Assembly (NCBI RefSeq): GCF_000981805.1
Contig: NZ_CP011132.1
Coordinates: forward strand, 1,302,001-1,366,000
Direction of reading: 5' to 3'
DNA from: Citrobacter amalonaticus Y19
GTDB taxonomy: Bacteria > Pseudomonadota > Gammaproteobacteria > Enterobacterales > Enterobacteriaceae
Length of the DNA stretch: 64,000 nt
Shown one piece after another: positions 16,401-26,146 of this stretch. Numbering within the stretch: the first letter of the stretch is position 1; every line of letters begins with the position of its first letter. The notes beneath the pieces were generated by a model. It was given only the letters and a program-made list of their open reading frames with translations. It was not told the origin of the DNA and did no database searches. The position numbers and the translations under genes are program-made.

Positions 16401-16430
16401 AAAAGAGGGAGCCTGGCTCCCTCTCTTTTA
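16401..16430 (+). terminator. Intrinsic terminator after rplT
   Basis: Perfect 9-bp stem GAGGGAGCC/GGCTCCCTC with a one-base centre, then TCTTTTATTTG, 8 bp after the rplT stop. Confidence 0.9.
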
Positions 16431-16517
16431 TTTGTTGTACCGTCAATGAGTTGACAATTGATCCGTAACCCTTTTCAATAAAGGTTCTCCGGTTTTACCA
16501 CACAAGGTAACGCAAGC

Positions 16518-16562
16518 ATGAATGCTGCTATTTTCCGCTTCTTTTTTTACTTTAGCACCTGA
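16518..16562 (+). CDS. pheM: pheST leader peptide PheM
   Basis: 14-residue leader [14 protein letters not shown] with five phenylalanines, identical in design to the E. coli leader. Stalling on Phe codons when Phe-tRNA is scarce allows the ribosome to disrupt the terminator 44 bp downstream, raising pheS-pheT expression. Preceded by a plausible ribosome site (AAGGTAA). Confidence 0.95.
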
Positions 16563-16605
16563 ATCCGGGAGGCTAGCGCGTGAAAGAAGAAACGAAAAAC
16601 AGCGC

Positions 16606-16634
16606 AAAAAAGCCTCCTGATGGAGGCTTTTTTT
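16606..16634 (+). terminator. pheST attenuator
   Basis: AAAAAGCCTCC/GGAGGCTTTTT stem-loop followed by a T run, between pheM and pheS; the regulated terminator of the attenuation system. Confidence 0.93.
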
Positions 16635-16698
16635 GTGCCCGAAATCGAGAGATTACGTTCAACGAACCGGTGTCTTCACCGACACAATGAGGAAAACC

Positions 16699-17682
16699 AT
16701 GTCACATCTCGCAGAACTGGTAGCCAGTGCGAAGGCGGCCATTAACCAGGCGTCAGATGTTGCCGCGTTAGACAATGTGCGCGTCGAATATTTGGGCAAA
16801 AAAGGGCACCTGACCCTTCAGATGACGACTCTGCGCGAGCTGCCACCTGAAGAGCGTCCTGCAGCCGGTGCGGTGATTAACGAAGCGAAAGAGCAGGTAC
16901 AGCAGGCGCTTAACGCACGTAAAGCGGATCTGGAAAACGCCGTGCTCAATGCGCGTCTGGCGGCGGAAACCATCGACGTTTCTCTGCCCGGTCGTCGTAT
17001 TGAAAACGGCGGTCTGCATCCGGTAACCCGTACCATCGATCGTATTGAAAGCTTCTTTGGCGAGCTTGGCTTCACCGTGGCGACCGGTCCGGAAATCGAA
17101 GATGACTACCACAACTTTGATGCGCTGAATATTCCAGGGCACCATCCGGCTCGTGCAGATCACGACACCTTCTGGTTTGATGCAACGCGTCTGCTGCGCA
17201 CCCAAACGTCGGGCGTACAGATTCGGACCATGAAAGAAAAGCAGCCGCCGATTCGTATTATCGCGCCGGGCCGCGTGTATCGTAATGACTACGATCAGAC
17301 GCACACCCCGATGTTCCATCAGATGGAAGGCCTGATTGTGGATACCAACATCAGCTTTACCAACCTGAAAGGGACGCTGCATGACTTCCTGCGTAACTTC
17401 TTTGAAGAAGATTTGCAGATTCGCTTCCGTCCGTCCTATTTCCCGTTTACTGAGCCGTCTGCAGAAGTGGACGTGATGGGCAAAAACGGTAAATGGCTGG
17501 AAGTGCTGGGCTGCGGCATGGTGCATCCGAACGTTCTGCGTAACGTTGGTATTGACCCGGAAATCTACTCGGGTTTTGCGTTTGGGATGGGTATGGAGCG
17601 TCTGACCATGTTGCGTTACGGTGTCACTGACCTGCGTGCGTTCTTCGAAAACGATCTGCGTTTCCTCAAACAGTTTAAATAA
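16699..17682 (+). CDS. pheS: Phenylalanyl-tRNA synthetase alpha subunit
   Basis: Catalytic subunit of the alpha2-beta2 enzyme. 327 residues from the ATG at 16699 (MSHLAELVASAKAAI), the E. coli start; the frame is open further upstream through the attenuator but without a start that fits the family. Class II motifs are visible: motif 2 FRFRPSYFPFTEPSAEVDV region and motif 3 GFAFGMGMERLTMLRYG. The ribosome site GAGGAAAA is present. pheT follows after 15 bp. Confidence 0.98.
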   Translation: MSHLAELVASAKAAINQASDVAALDNVRVEYLGKKGHLTLQMTTLRELPPEERPAAGAVINEAKEQVQQALNARKADLENAVLNARLAAETIDVSLPGRRIENGGLHPVTRTIDRIESFFGELGFTVATGPEIEDDYHNFDALNIPGHHPARADHDTFWFDATRLLRTQTSGVQIRTMKEKQPPIRIIAPGRVYRNDYDQTHTPMFHQMEGLIVDTNISFTNLKGTLHDFLRNFFEEDLQIRFRPSYFPFTEPSAEVDVMGKNGKWLEVLGCGMVHPNVLRNVGIDPEIYSGFAFGMGMERLTMLRYGVTDLRAFFENDLRFLKQFK

Positions 17683-17697
17683 AGGCAGGATAAAACA

Positions 17698-20085
17698 ATG
17701 AAATTCAGTGAACTGTGGTTACGCGAGTGGGTTAACCCGGCTATCGATAGCGACGCGTTATCGAATCAAATCACCATGGCAGGCCTGGAAGTCGATGGCG
17801 TTGACGCGGTCGCCGGTGAATTTAACGGCGTGGTGGTGGGTGAAGTGGTTGAATGCGCCCAGCACCCGAATGCGGACAAACTGCGCGTGACGAAAGTTAA
17901 CGTCGGTGGCGAGCGTCTGCTGGACATCGTCTGCGGCGCGCCAAACTGCCGTCAGGGGCTGAAAGTGGCGGTTGCGACTATCGGTGCCGTTCTGCCAGGC
18001 GATTTTAAAATTAAAGCGGCTAAGCTGCGTGGCGAGCCGTCTGAAGGCATGCTGTGCTCCTTCTCCGAACTGGGCATTTCCGACGATCACAGCGGCATTA
18101 TCGAACTGCCGGCAGATGCGCCAATCGGTACCGACATCCGCGAATATCTGAAGCTTAATGACAACACCATTGAGATCAGCGTCACGCCTAACCGTGCTGA
18201 CTGCTTAGGGATCATCGGTGTGGCCCGTGATGTGGCGGTGCTGAACAAAGCGCCGCTGGTTGAACCGGAAATTGCGCCGGTGGCGGCAACCATCAGCGAT
18301 GTCCTGCCGATTACCGTAGAAGCCACCGACGCCTGCCCGCGCTATCTGGGCCGTGTGGTGAAAGGCATTAATGTGAAAGCGCCAACACCGTTGTGGATGA
18401 AAGAAAAACTGCGTCGTTGCGGTATTCGTTCCATTGATGCGGTGGTCGACGTCACCAACTACGTGTTGCTCGAACTGGGTCAGCCGATGCACGCCTTTGA
18501 CAAAGACCGCATTGAAGGCGGGATTGTCGTTCGCATGGCGAAAGAGGGTGAAACGCTGGTGCTGCTCGATGGCAGCGAGGCGAAGTTGAACGCGGACACG
18601 CTGGTGATTGCCGATCATCAGAAAGCGCTGGCGATGGGCGGCATCTTTGGTGGCGAACATTCAGGCGTGAATGATGAAACGCAAAACGTGCTGCTGGAAT
18701 GTGCATTCTTCAGCCCGCTGTCGATTACCGGTCGTGCGCGCCGTCATGGCCTGCATACCGATGCTTCTCACCGCTATGAGCGCGGTGTGGATCCGGCGCT
18801 GCAGTACAAAGCGATGGAACGTGCCACCCGTCTGCTGATGGACATCTGTGGCGGCGAAGCCGGCCCGATCATTGATGTGACGGATGAAGCGACGCTGCCG
18901 AAGCGTGCCACCATTACGCTGCGCCGTAGCAAACTGGATCGCCTGATTGGTCATCACATTGCCGATGAGCAGGTGAGCGACATTCTGCGTCGTCTGGGCT
19001 GTGATGTGACAGAAGGTGAAGGCGAGTGGCAAGCTGTTGCGCCGAGCTGGCGTTTCGACATGGAAATAGAAGAAGACCTGGTTGAAGAAGTCGCCCGCGT
19101 GTATGGCTACGACAACATTCCTGATGAACCTATTCAGGCCGGTCTTATCATGGGGACGCACCGTGAAGCGGATTTGTCGCTGAAACGTGTGAAAACCCTG
19201 TTGAACGACAAAGGCTACCAGGAAGTCATTACTTACAGCTTCGTCGACCCGAAAGTACAGCAGTTGCTCCATCCGGGTGAAGAAGCGTTGCTGCTGCCAA
19301 GCCCGATCTCCATCGAAATGTCAGCCATGCGCCTGTCACTGTGGACAGGGTTACTGGCAACAGTGGTATATAACCAGAACCGTCAGCAGAACCGCGTACG
19401 TATTTTTGAAAGCGGGCTACGTTTTGTGCCGGATACCCAGGCCAACCTGGGTATTCGTCAGGATCTGATGCTGGCTGGCGTTATCTGCGGTAACCGTTAC
19501 GATGAACACTGGGACCTGGCAAAAGAGACCGTTGATTTCTATGATTTGAAAGGCGATCTGGAAGCGGTGTTGGATCTGACCGGTAAACTGGCTGACATTC
19601 AGTTCAGGGCAGAAGCCAATCCGGCACTGCATCCTGGACAGTCTGCAGCGATTTATCTGAAAGGTGAACGCATTGGTTTCATTGGTGTTGTTCATCCTGA
19701 GCTGGAACGTAAGCTGGATCTCAACGGTCGTACTCTGGTGTTCGAACTGGAGTGGAATAAGCTCGCAGACCGCGTGATTCCTCAGGCGCGCGAGATTTCA
19801 CGCTTCCCGGCGAACCGTCGTGACATCGCTGTCGTCGTCGCAGAAAACGTTCCCGCTGCCGATATTTTATCCGAATGTAAGAAAGTTGGCGTAAATCAGG
19901 TAGTTGGCGTAAACTTATTTGACGTGTACCGTGGTAAGGGTGTTGCGGAGGGGTATAAGAGCCTCGCCATTAGCCTGATCCTTCAGGATACCAGCCGTAC
20001 ACTCGAAGAAGAGGAGATTGCCGCTACCGTCGCCAAATGTGTAGAGGCATTAAAAGAGCGATTCCAGGCATCATTGAGGGATTGA
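17698..20085 (+). CDS. pheT: Phenylalanyl-tRNA synthetase beta subunit
   Basis: 795 residues, identical in length to E. coli. Order: EMAP/tRNA-binding domain (about 39-148), B3/B4 editing domain, B5 domain, class II-like core, and a C-terminal FDX-ACB anticodon-recognition domain ([18 protein letters not shown] onward). It completes the PheRS tetramer with pheS. ihfA starts only 4 bp after its stop codon, so the nucleoid protein is co-transcribed with the synthetase. Confidence 0.98.
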
Positions 20086-20089
20086 ACCT

Positions 20090-20389
20090 ATGGCGCTTAC
20101 AAAAGCTGAAATGTCAGAATATCTGTTTGATAAGCTTGGGCTTAGCAAGCGGGATGCCAAAGAACTGGTCGAACTGTTTTTCGAAGAGATCCGTCGTGCT
20201 CTGGAAAACGGTGAGCAGGTAAAACTCTCTGGTTTTGGTAACTTCGATCTGCGTGATAAGAATCAACGTCCGGGACGTAACCCGAAAACGGGCGAAGATA
20301 TTCCCATTACAGCACGGCGCGTGGTGACCTTCAGACCCGGACAGAAGTTAAAGAGCCGAGTCGAAAACGCTTCGCCCAAAGATGAGTAA
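20090..20389 (+). CDS. ihfA: Integration host factor alpha subunit
   Basis: 99-residue HU-family protein that dimerises with IhfB and bends DNA sharply. The DNA-intercalating arm ([18 protein letters not shown], Pro near position 65) is conserved. It is linked to pheT (4-bp gap). An IHF consensus site upstream of sufA in this same window is a likely target. Followed by an intrinsic terminator. Confidence 0.98.
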
Positions 20390-20401
20390 TCAGATCTAAC
20401 T

Positions 20402-20428
20402 AAAAAGGCCGCTTTAGCGGCCTTTTTT
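20402..20428 (+). terminator. Intrinsic terminator after ihfA
   Basis: AAAAAGGCCGC/GCGGCCTTTTT with loop TTTA, 13 bp after the ihfA stop codon. Confidence 0.93.
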
Positions 20429-20489
20429 CTTTTCTGCGGTGATGTCGCACCGTAGAATCAATGACATCTTTTTCAGTTGAACGGAAATC

Positions 20490-21470
20490 ATGCTGACTTT
20501 TGCCCGTCAACAACAGCGACAACATGTGCGCTGGATCCTGAGCCTGTCGGTACTGATGCTACTGACACTGCTGTTAAGTCTGTGCGCCGGAGAGCAGTGG
20601 ATATCGCCTGCTGACTGGCTGACGCCGCGTGGCGAACTCTTTGTCTGGCAAATTCGCCTTCCGCGCGCGCTGGCCGTGCTGCTGGTGGGGGCGGCGCTGG
20701 CCTTGTCCGGCGCAGTGATGCAGGCACTGTTTGAAAACCCGCTCGCGGAACCGGGCTTGCTTGGCGTCTCCAACGGCGCGGGTGTGGGACTCATCGCCGC
20801 TGTGCTGTTGGGGAAGGGCGTACTGCCACACTGGGCGCTCGGACTGTGTGCGATTGCCGGCGCGCTGGTCATCACCTTGATCCTCCTGCGTTTTGCCCGT
20901 CGTCATCTTTCGACCAGTCGCTTGCTGCTTGCCGGGGTGGCGCTGGGGATTATCTGTAGCGCCCTGATGACCTGGGCCATCTATTTTTCAACCTCATTCG
21001 ATCTGCGCCAGTTGATGTACTGGATGATGGGCGGATTCGGTGGCGTCAACTGGGAGCAAGCCTGGCTGATGCTGGCCCTGATCCCGGTGCTGATGTGGAT
21101 CTGCTGTCAGTCACAGGCGATGAACATGCTCGCACTGGGGGAGACGTCAGCCCGACAACTGGGACTTCCCCTGTGGTTCTGGCGTAATCTGTTGGTGGTT
21201 GCAACCGGATGGATGGTCGGGGTGAGCGTGGCGCTGGCGGGGGCAATTGGTTTTATTGGCCTGGTGATCCCCCATATTTTACGCCTGTGCGGCTTAACGG
21301 ACCATCGCGTCCTGTTGCCTGCCTGCGCGCTGGCGGGCGCTATTGCGCTGCTGCTGGCAGATGTGGTGGCTCGCCTGGCGCTGGCTGCTGCGGAGTTACC
21401 CATTGGCGTGGTCACCGCGACGCTCGGGGCACCGGTCTTTATCTGGCTGTTACTCAAAGCCGGACGTTAG
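20490..21470 (+). CDS. btuC: Vitamin B12 ABC transporter permease BtuC
   Basis: Membrane subunit (homodimer, about ten spans each) of the BtuCD-F cobalamin importer, FecCD family. 326 residues, as in E. coli. Typical family stretches are RLPRALAVLLVGAALALSGA near the N-terminus and GLVIPHILRL, the coupling loop that contacts the ATPase. It heads btuC-btuE-btuD. The periplasmic binding protein btuF and receptor btuB are not in the window. Confidence 0.97.
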   Translation: MLTFARQQQRQHVRWILSLSVLMLLTLLLSLCAGEQWISPADWLTPRGELFVWQIRLPRALAVLLVGAALALSGAVMQALFENPLAEPGLLGVSNGAGVGLIAAVLLGKGVLPHWALGLCAIAGALVITLILLRFARRHLSTSRLLLAGVALGIICSALMTWAIYFSTSFDLRQLMYWMMGGFGGVNWEQAWLMLALIPVLMWICCQSQAMNMLALGETSARQLGLPLWFWRNLLVVATGWMVGVSVALAGAIGFIGLVIPHILRLCGLTDHRVLLPACALAGAIALLLADVVARLALAAAELPIGVVTATLGAPVFIWLLLKAGR

Positions 21471-21533
21471 GTACGACAAGACGGTCTATGATTAGACGCG
21501 GGTATTTGAATCACTCATTTTCCTGGAGAGGCT

Positions 21534-22085
21534 ATGCAAGACTCAATTCTGAACACTGAAGTGACGACGATTGATGGCGAGGTCACGACCCTCGATAAGT
21601 ATGCGGGCAATGTACTACTGGTGGTGAACGTGGCGTCAAAATGTGGCCTCACCCCGCAGTATGAGCAACTGGAAAATATTCAGAAGGCGTGGGCTGACCG
21701 TGGTTTTACCGTGCTGGGTTTTCCCTGCAATCAGTTCCTTGGACAGGAACCTGGCAGCGAAGACGAGATTAAAACGTACTGTGCGACCACCTGGGGGGTG
21801 ACCTTCCCGATGTTCAGCAAGATTGAGGTCAATGGGGACGGGCGCCATCCGCTATACCAGAAGCTGATTACCGCTGCGCCGACGGCCGTGGCCCCCGAAG
21901 GGAGCGGTTTTTATGAGCGAATGGCCAGTAAAGGGCGCGCGCCGCTCTATCCGGACGATATCCTGTGGAACTTCGAGAAATTCCTCGTGGGTCGTGATGG
22001 CAAGGTGATACAGCGTTTTTCACCGGATATGACGCCGGAAGACCCCATCGTCATGGAAAGCATCAAACTCGCACTGGCTAAATAA
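21534..22085 (+). CDS. btuE: Thioredoxin/glutathione peroxidase BtuE
   Basis: Periplasm-or-cytosol peroxidase of the glutathione peroxidase family, reducing hydroperoxides mainly with thioredoxin; not required for B12 transport despite its place in the operon. 183 residues. The catalytic cysteine Cys37 lies in NVASKCGLTPQYEQL, followed by FPCNQFLGQEPGS (resolving Cys and conserved Gln) and the WNFEKFLV tryptophan motif. The stop codon overlaps the btuD start by one base (TAATG), indicating translational coupling. Confidence 0.96.
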   Translation: MQDSILNTEVTTIDGEVTTLDKYAGNVLLVVNVASKCGLTPQYEQLENIQKAWADRGFTVLGFPCNQFLGQEPGSEDEIKTYCATTWGVTFPMFSKIEVNGDGRHPLYQKLITAAPTAVAPEGSGFYERMASKGRAPLYPDDILWNFEKFLVGRDGKVIQRFSPDMTPEDPIVMESIKLALAK

Positions 22086-22834
22086 TGTCGTCACTGATGC
22101 AGTTACAGGATGTTGCCGATATCCCCCGGCTGGGGCCTCTCGACGGGGAGGTTCATGCGGGGGAAATCCTGCATCTGGTGGGGCCGAACGGTGCCGGAAA
22201 AAGCACGCTGCTGGCGCGAATGGCTGGGCTAACCAGCGGTGCGGGAACCATCACCCTGGCCGGTACAGAACTGGCGTCGTGGCCCGCCGCTAAGCTTGCC
22301 CGGCATCGCGCTTATCTGGCGCAGCAGCAAAATCCGCCCTTCGCGATGCCGGTATGGCACTTTCTGACGCTGCACCAGGCAGACAAAACACGGACTGACC
22401 AGTTGACCGCGGTGGCCGAGTCGCTGGGGCTGGCGGATAAACTCGGACGCAATGCGAAGGAACTCTCGGGCGGGGAATGGCAGCGTGTGCGCCTTGCCGC
22501 TGTGATCCTGCAAATTGCGCCAGAGACCAATCCACAGGGGCAGTTGTTGTTACTCGATGAGCCCATGAACAGCCTCGATGTTGCGCAGCAAAATGCGCTG
22601 GATCGCATTCTGAATCGCCTGTGTGAGCAGGGGATTGCCATCGTGATGAGCAGTCACGATCTGAATCACACCTTGCGTCATGCGCATCGCGCATGGTTGC
22701 TCAAACAAGGGAAACTGCTTGCCAGCGGTCCGCGTGATGAGGTGCTAACACCGGCGCATTTAACACGAGCCTATGGGCTGCACTTCCGGCGTCTTGACAT
22801 CGAAGGTCACAGAATGCTTATATCAACCACTTAA
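22085..22834 (+). CDS. btuD: Vitamin B12 ABC transporter ATPase BtuD
   Basis: ATP-hydrolysing subunit of BtuCD-F, acting at the cytoplasmic face of the inner membrane. 249 residues. Walker A is GPNGAGKST (33-41), the ABC signature is LSGGEWQRVR, Walker B is LLLLDEPMNSLD, and the switch histidine lies in SSHDLNHT. The start overlaps btuE by one base. Confidence 0.97.
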   Translation: MSSLMQLQDVADIPRLGPLDGEVHAGEILHLVGPNGAGKSTLLARMAGLTSGAGTITLAGTELASWPAAKLARHRAYLAQQQNPPFAMPVWHFLTLHQADKTRTDQLTAVAESLGLADKLGRNAKELSGGEWQRVRLAAVILQIAPETNPQGQLLLLDEPMNSLDVAQQNALDRILNRLCEQGIAIVMSSHDLNHTLRHAHRAWLLKQGKLLASGPRDEVLTPAHLTRAYGLHFRRLDIEGHRMLISTT

Positions 22835-22911
22835 ACGAAAGGGTTTCTTGAAAACCCGCGTAACTGCCCGTTATATGGGGTGAAGAATAAAAAAACAGAG
22901 GATTCGCCTGA

Positions 22912-23376
22912 ATGCGTTTCTGGTTTCTTTTTTGCACAGCACTGTTGTTGGCAGGATGTAGTAGCCACCGAGCGCCGCCGCCTAATGCCCGGCTCTCTGA
23001 TTCCATTACCGTTATTGCCGGACTCAATGACCAACTCCAGAACTGGCGCGGTACACCTTATCGTTACGGCGGCATGAGTCGCGGTGGCGTAGATTGCTCC
23101 GGTTTCGTACTGATGACCATGCGCGACCAGTTCTCTTTGCAACTGCCGCGTGAAACCCGTCAACAGGCAAAACTGGGGACGGAAATTGATAAAGATGAAT
23201 TGCTGCCCGGCGATCTGGTGTTCTTTAAAACCGGTTCGGGAGAGAGCGGTTTACATGTGGGTATTTATGATACCAATGGTCAATTTATTCATGCTTCAAC
23301 CAGCCGTGGCGTGATGCGTTCGTCGCTGGATAATGTCTACTGGCGGAAAAACTTTTGGCAGGCGAGACGGATTTAG
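22912..23376 (+). CDS. nlpC: Lipoprotein NlpC, NlpC/P60 cell-wall peptidase family
   Basis: Probable murein peptide hydrolase anchored as a lipoprotein. Residues 1-16 form a lipoprotein signal with lipobox LLLAGC (Cys16). The NlpC/P60 catalytic triad is visible: Cys62 in VDCSGFVL, His115 in GLHVGIY and His127 in FIHAST. 154 residues, standard for this compact family. It follows btuD by 77 bp on the same strand. Confidence 0.96.
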   Translation: MRFWFLFCTALLLAGCSSHRAPPPNARLSDSITVIAGLNDQLQNWRGTPYRYGGMSRGGVDCSGFVLMTMRDQFSLQLPRETRQQAKLGTEIDKDELLPGDLVFFKTGSGESGLHVGIYDTNGQFIHASTSRGVMRSSLDNVYWRKNFWQARRI

Positions 23377-23507
23377 TCGCCGGGCGTTATTTCTGATTGC
23401 GCGCGCTTCTTACTTTTATTGTCGGGAAAAGAACAATGCTGGATAAGTGTTTATAATCAGGATAAGCTGAAAACAAAGGAACCGGGACCCCGGGTGAAAA
23501 GGACAAC

Positions 23508-23600
23508 ATGAACATTTCCCCTCTGTCATTAAAAAAGATGGATGACGACATCCTGTGCAATAGGTTGCCGAATCACTCTCAGTGTGTGGGGCTACCGTGA
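23508..23600 (+). CDS. Upstream ORF overlapping the ydiV start (candidate leader peptide)
   Basis: 30-codon ORF (MNISPLSLKKMDDDILCNRL... ending VGLP) with a good ribosome site AAGGA eight bases before its ATG. Its TGA stop overlaps the ydiV ATG as TGATG, a classical translational-coupling junction. The ydiV start itself has only a weak upstream GGGG. The two reading frames differ, but both begin MNIS. I do not know of a described gene here. It could be a leader peptide controlling YdiV synthesis, or a chance ORF. Confidence 0.5.
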   Translation: MNISPLSLKKMDDDILCNRLPNHSQCVGLP

Positions 23601-24313
23601 TGAATATTTCACTGGATAATGTGTACCATTCTGAACTCTATTTTCAGCCTGCCCGCAATGTACAACGAAAACTTATCGGTTTAAGTATCATCGCAAACTT
23701 CGTCAGTGATGACGACAAGGTTCGTATCCCAACGGAACTGGCGCTTCCGCGACTTTCTCCCGAAGAGCAGTGCCAGCTATTTATCGAAAAACTGGCCTTG
23801 CTCGAAACGTGCCAACACTTTTTTATTCAACACAAACTTGTCGCCTGGATTTATATAACCCCGGCAGTAGTGCCGTTATTATTAATGGACAGTGAGCGTA
23901 TTTCTGCAGTTAAACGATTTTCATTTCTGGAATTGATGGTTAATGAGAATTTTCCCGAACTGTCTGACGGAAAAGAGAATAAAACGCTGACTGCGCTTGT
24001 CGAACGTTTTCCTCTGGTACTGGCCAATTTCGGTGCAGGGGAAAGTGCCAACAAAGCCATATTCGATGGATTATTTAAACGCATTATACTGGACCGGAAT
24101 TTTGTCCATCGCCGGGCCACGCAATTGTCTTTCGAACCGTTCATGCGCGCCATCCTGACGCAAGTTTCCCCCTATTGTGAATCGCTGATGATCGCGGGTA
24201 TCGACAGCGAGGCAATGCTGACCCGGGTGACGCCGTTCGGTTTTGGTGCCATGCAGGGCGCTTTGTGGCCTGCCGTCACCGCAAATCAGATAACCCAGTT
24301 ACTCCACGGATAA
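23600..24313 (+). CDS. ydiV: Degenerate EAL protein YdiV, anti-FlhDC factor
   Basis: EAL-like protein that in E. coli and Salmonella does not bind or cleave cyclic-di-GMP but binds FlhD4C2, blocking and delivering it to ClpXP, thereby repressing flagella under poor nutrition. 237 residues from the ATG at 23600, the E. coli length; a GTG at 23582 would add six residues inside the upstream ORF. The core NFPEL..LVLANFGAGESANKAIFDGLFKR is conserved, whereas the catalytic EAL signature is absent as expected. selO follows after 61 bp. Confidence 0.93.
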   Translation: MNISLDNVYHSELYFQPARNVQRKLIGLSIIANFVSDDDKVRIPTELALPRLSPEEQCQLFIEKLALLETCQHFFIQHKLVAWIYITPAVVPLLLMDSERISAVKRFSFLELMVNENFPELSDGKENKTLTALVERFPLVLANFGAGESANKAIFDGLFKRIILDRNFVHRRATQLSFEPFMRAILTQVSPYCESLMIAGIDSEAMLTRVTPFGFGAMQGALWPAVTANQITQLLHG

Positions 24314-24374
24314 CCTTTCTGTTTGCTGGTGTTTATGCCGGTATTAACCGTCTACACTACAGGCAGGAGGCCCT

Positions 24375-25817
24375 ATGACCCTGTCTTTTACAGCCCGCTG
24401 GCGCGATGAACTGCCAGCAACATATACCGCACTGACGCCAACGCCGCTGAATCACTCACGACTGATTTGGCACAATGATGCGCTTGCCGAACAACTGGGT
24501 ATTCCTGACTCACTTTTTCATCCTGACAGCCCGGCGGGTGTCTGGGGCGGCGAGACGCTGCTCGCGGGGATGTCTCCGCTGGCGCAGGTCTATAGCGGTC
24601 ATCAGTTTGGCGTCTGGGCGGGGCAACTGGGCGACGGGCGTGGCATTTTGCTGGGTGAGCAGTTGCTTGCCGATGGCAGCACGATGGACTGGCACCTGAA
24701 AGGCGCGGGCCTGACGCCGTACTCGCGCATGGGCGATGGTCGTGCGGTACTGCGCTCCACTCTGCGTGAAAGCCTCGCCAGTGAAGCGATGCACCATCTG
24801 GGGATACCGACGACCCGGGCGCTGGCGATTGTCACCAGCGACACGCCGGTTTACCGTGAAACGGTGGAGGCGGGGGCAATGCTGATGCGACTGGCGCAAA
24901 GTCACATGCGCTTCGGCCATTTTGAGCATTTCTATTATCGTCGCGAGCCGGAAAAGGTTCAGCAACTGGCGGATTTCGCTATTCGCCATTACTGGCCGCA
25001 CCTCCAGCAAGAAGCCGATAAGTACATTCTCTGGTTTCGCGACGTGGTCGCGCGGACCGCGTCACTGATAGCCGACTGGCAAACCGTAGGCTTCGCGCAC
25101 GGGGTGATGAACACCGATAACATGTCGATCCTCGGACTGACGATGGACTATGGTCCGTTTGGTTTTCTGGATGATTATGAGCCGGGGTTCATTTGTAACC
25201 ATTCAGACCATCAGGGGCGCTACAGCTTCGATAATCAACCTGCGGTGGGCCTGTGGAATCTTCAGCGACTCGCGCAAAGCCTGTCGCCCTTCATTCCGGT
25301 TGAGGCGCTCAATGATGCCCTCGACGGCTACCAGGTGGCGCTACTGACGCGCTACGGTCAGCGAATGCGGCAGAAACTGGGCTTCATGACCGAGCAAAAG
25401 GATGACAATGACCTGCTGAACGAATTGTTCAGCCTGATGGCCCGCGAGCGCAGTGACTATACCCGCACCTTCCGCATGCTGAGCGTCACCGAGCAGCAGA
25501 GCAGCGCATCGCCCTTGCGCGACGAATTTATCGATCGTGCCGCCTTTGACGACTGGTTCTCGCGTTACAGAACGCGTTTGCAGCGTGACGAAGTCGCCGA
25601 CGCTCAGCGCCAGTCACTGATGCTGAGCGCAAATCCGTCCGTGGTGCTCCGCAACTGGCTGGCGCAGCGAGCCATTGAAGCGGCGGAAAAAGGCGATATG
25701 CGCGAGCTGCATCGCTTGCACGCCGTACTGCGGGAGCCTTTCCGTGAGCGCGATGATGACTACAGCCATCGTCCGCCGGACTGGGGAAAGCGTCTGGAAG
25801 TCAGCTGTTCAAGCTGA
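24375..25817 (+). CDS. selO: Protein adenylyltransferase SelO (YdiU)
   Basis: Pseudokinase-fold enzyme that transfers AMP to Ser/Thr/Tyr of target proteins and helps in oxidative stress. 480 residues (478 in E. coli). Conserved blocks: SPLAQVYSGHQFGVWAGQLG, LKGAGLTPYSRMGDGRA and the metal-binding NTDNMSILGLTMDYGPFG. The C-terminus SCSS carries cysteine (Cys478) where eukaryotic SELENOO has selenocysteine. It is convergent with hemP, whose stop codon lies only 4 bp away. Confidence 0.95.
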   Translation: MTLSFTARWRDELPATYTALTPTPLNHSRLIWHNDALAEQLGIPDSLFHPDSPAGVWGGETLLAGMSPLAQVYSGHQFGVWAGQLGDGRGILLGEQLLADGSTMDWHLKGAGLTPYSRMGDGRAVLRSTLRESLASEAMHHLGIPTTRALAIVTSDTPVYRETVEAGAMLMRLAQSHMRFGHFEHFYYRREPEKVQQLADFAIRHYWPHLQQEADKYILWFRDVVARTASLIADWQTVGFAHGVMNTDNMSILGLTMDYGPFGFLDDYEPGFICNHSDHQGRYSFDNQPAVGLWNLQRLAQSLSPFIPVEALNDALDGYQVALLTRYGQRMRQKLGFMTEQKDDNDLLNELFSLMARERSDYTRTFRMLSVTEQQSSASPLRDEFIDRAAFDDWFSRYRTRLQRDEVADAQRQSLMLSANPSVVLRNWLAQRAIEAAEKGDMRELHRLHAVLREPFRERDDDYSHRPPDWGKRLEVSCSS

Positions 25818-25821
25818 TGTT

Positions 25822-26004
25822 CTATTTGGTCAGCAAGAGTTTACCTGCCTGCGTTCGACGCAGCAGGTACTCCTGACCGTCGTGATCGATAATCACCTTA
25901 CCGTCATCACCTAACAGTGTCTGACTGCTGATCTTGCGGATGGGCGCAGGCGGGGGAACCGTGTTTTCTCGTTCCTTAAGGCGGGGTGGTTCAATGTTAT
26001 CCAT
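25822..26004 (-). CDS. hemP: Hemin uptake protein HemP (YdiE)
   Basis: 60-residue HemP-family protein; the conserved C-terminal pattern is GKVIIDHDGQEYLLRRTQAGKLLLTK-like (here starting at about residue 35). The family is linked to haem uptake, and in some bacteria acts as an activator of haem receptor genes. Upstream (26005-26100) is A+T-rich and includes ATTAATAATAATTAATG-type sequence that could hold a Fur site, but I cannot define one. Transcribed alone, convergent with selO. Confidence 0.88.
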   Translation of the reverse strand: MDNIEPPRLKERENTVPPPAPIRKISSQTLLGDDGKVIIDHDGQEYLLRRTQAGKLLLTK

Positions 26005-26146
26005 ACGGGTATCGTGACTGATTAATAATAATTAATGTAACAATGATTTTTATTATCAGTAATGTGCGCGACAACGACAAGTATTAAATAGGGTAGTTTG
26101 CGAAAAGAGGAGAAGAATTGCCCACCCTGAACGGATGGGCGGGCGA

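Noticed and set aside
23582..23600. GTG start giving YdiV six extra residues
   Set aside because: The ATG at 23600 gives the 237-residue family length and forms the TGATG junction; the GTG lacks a ribosome site.
23600..24313. YdiV as an active cyclic-di-GMP phosphodiesterase
   Set aside because: The EAL catalytic signature and metal-ligand residues are missing; the sequence matches the FlhDC-binding YdiV group.
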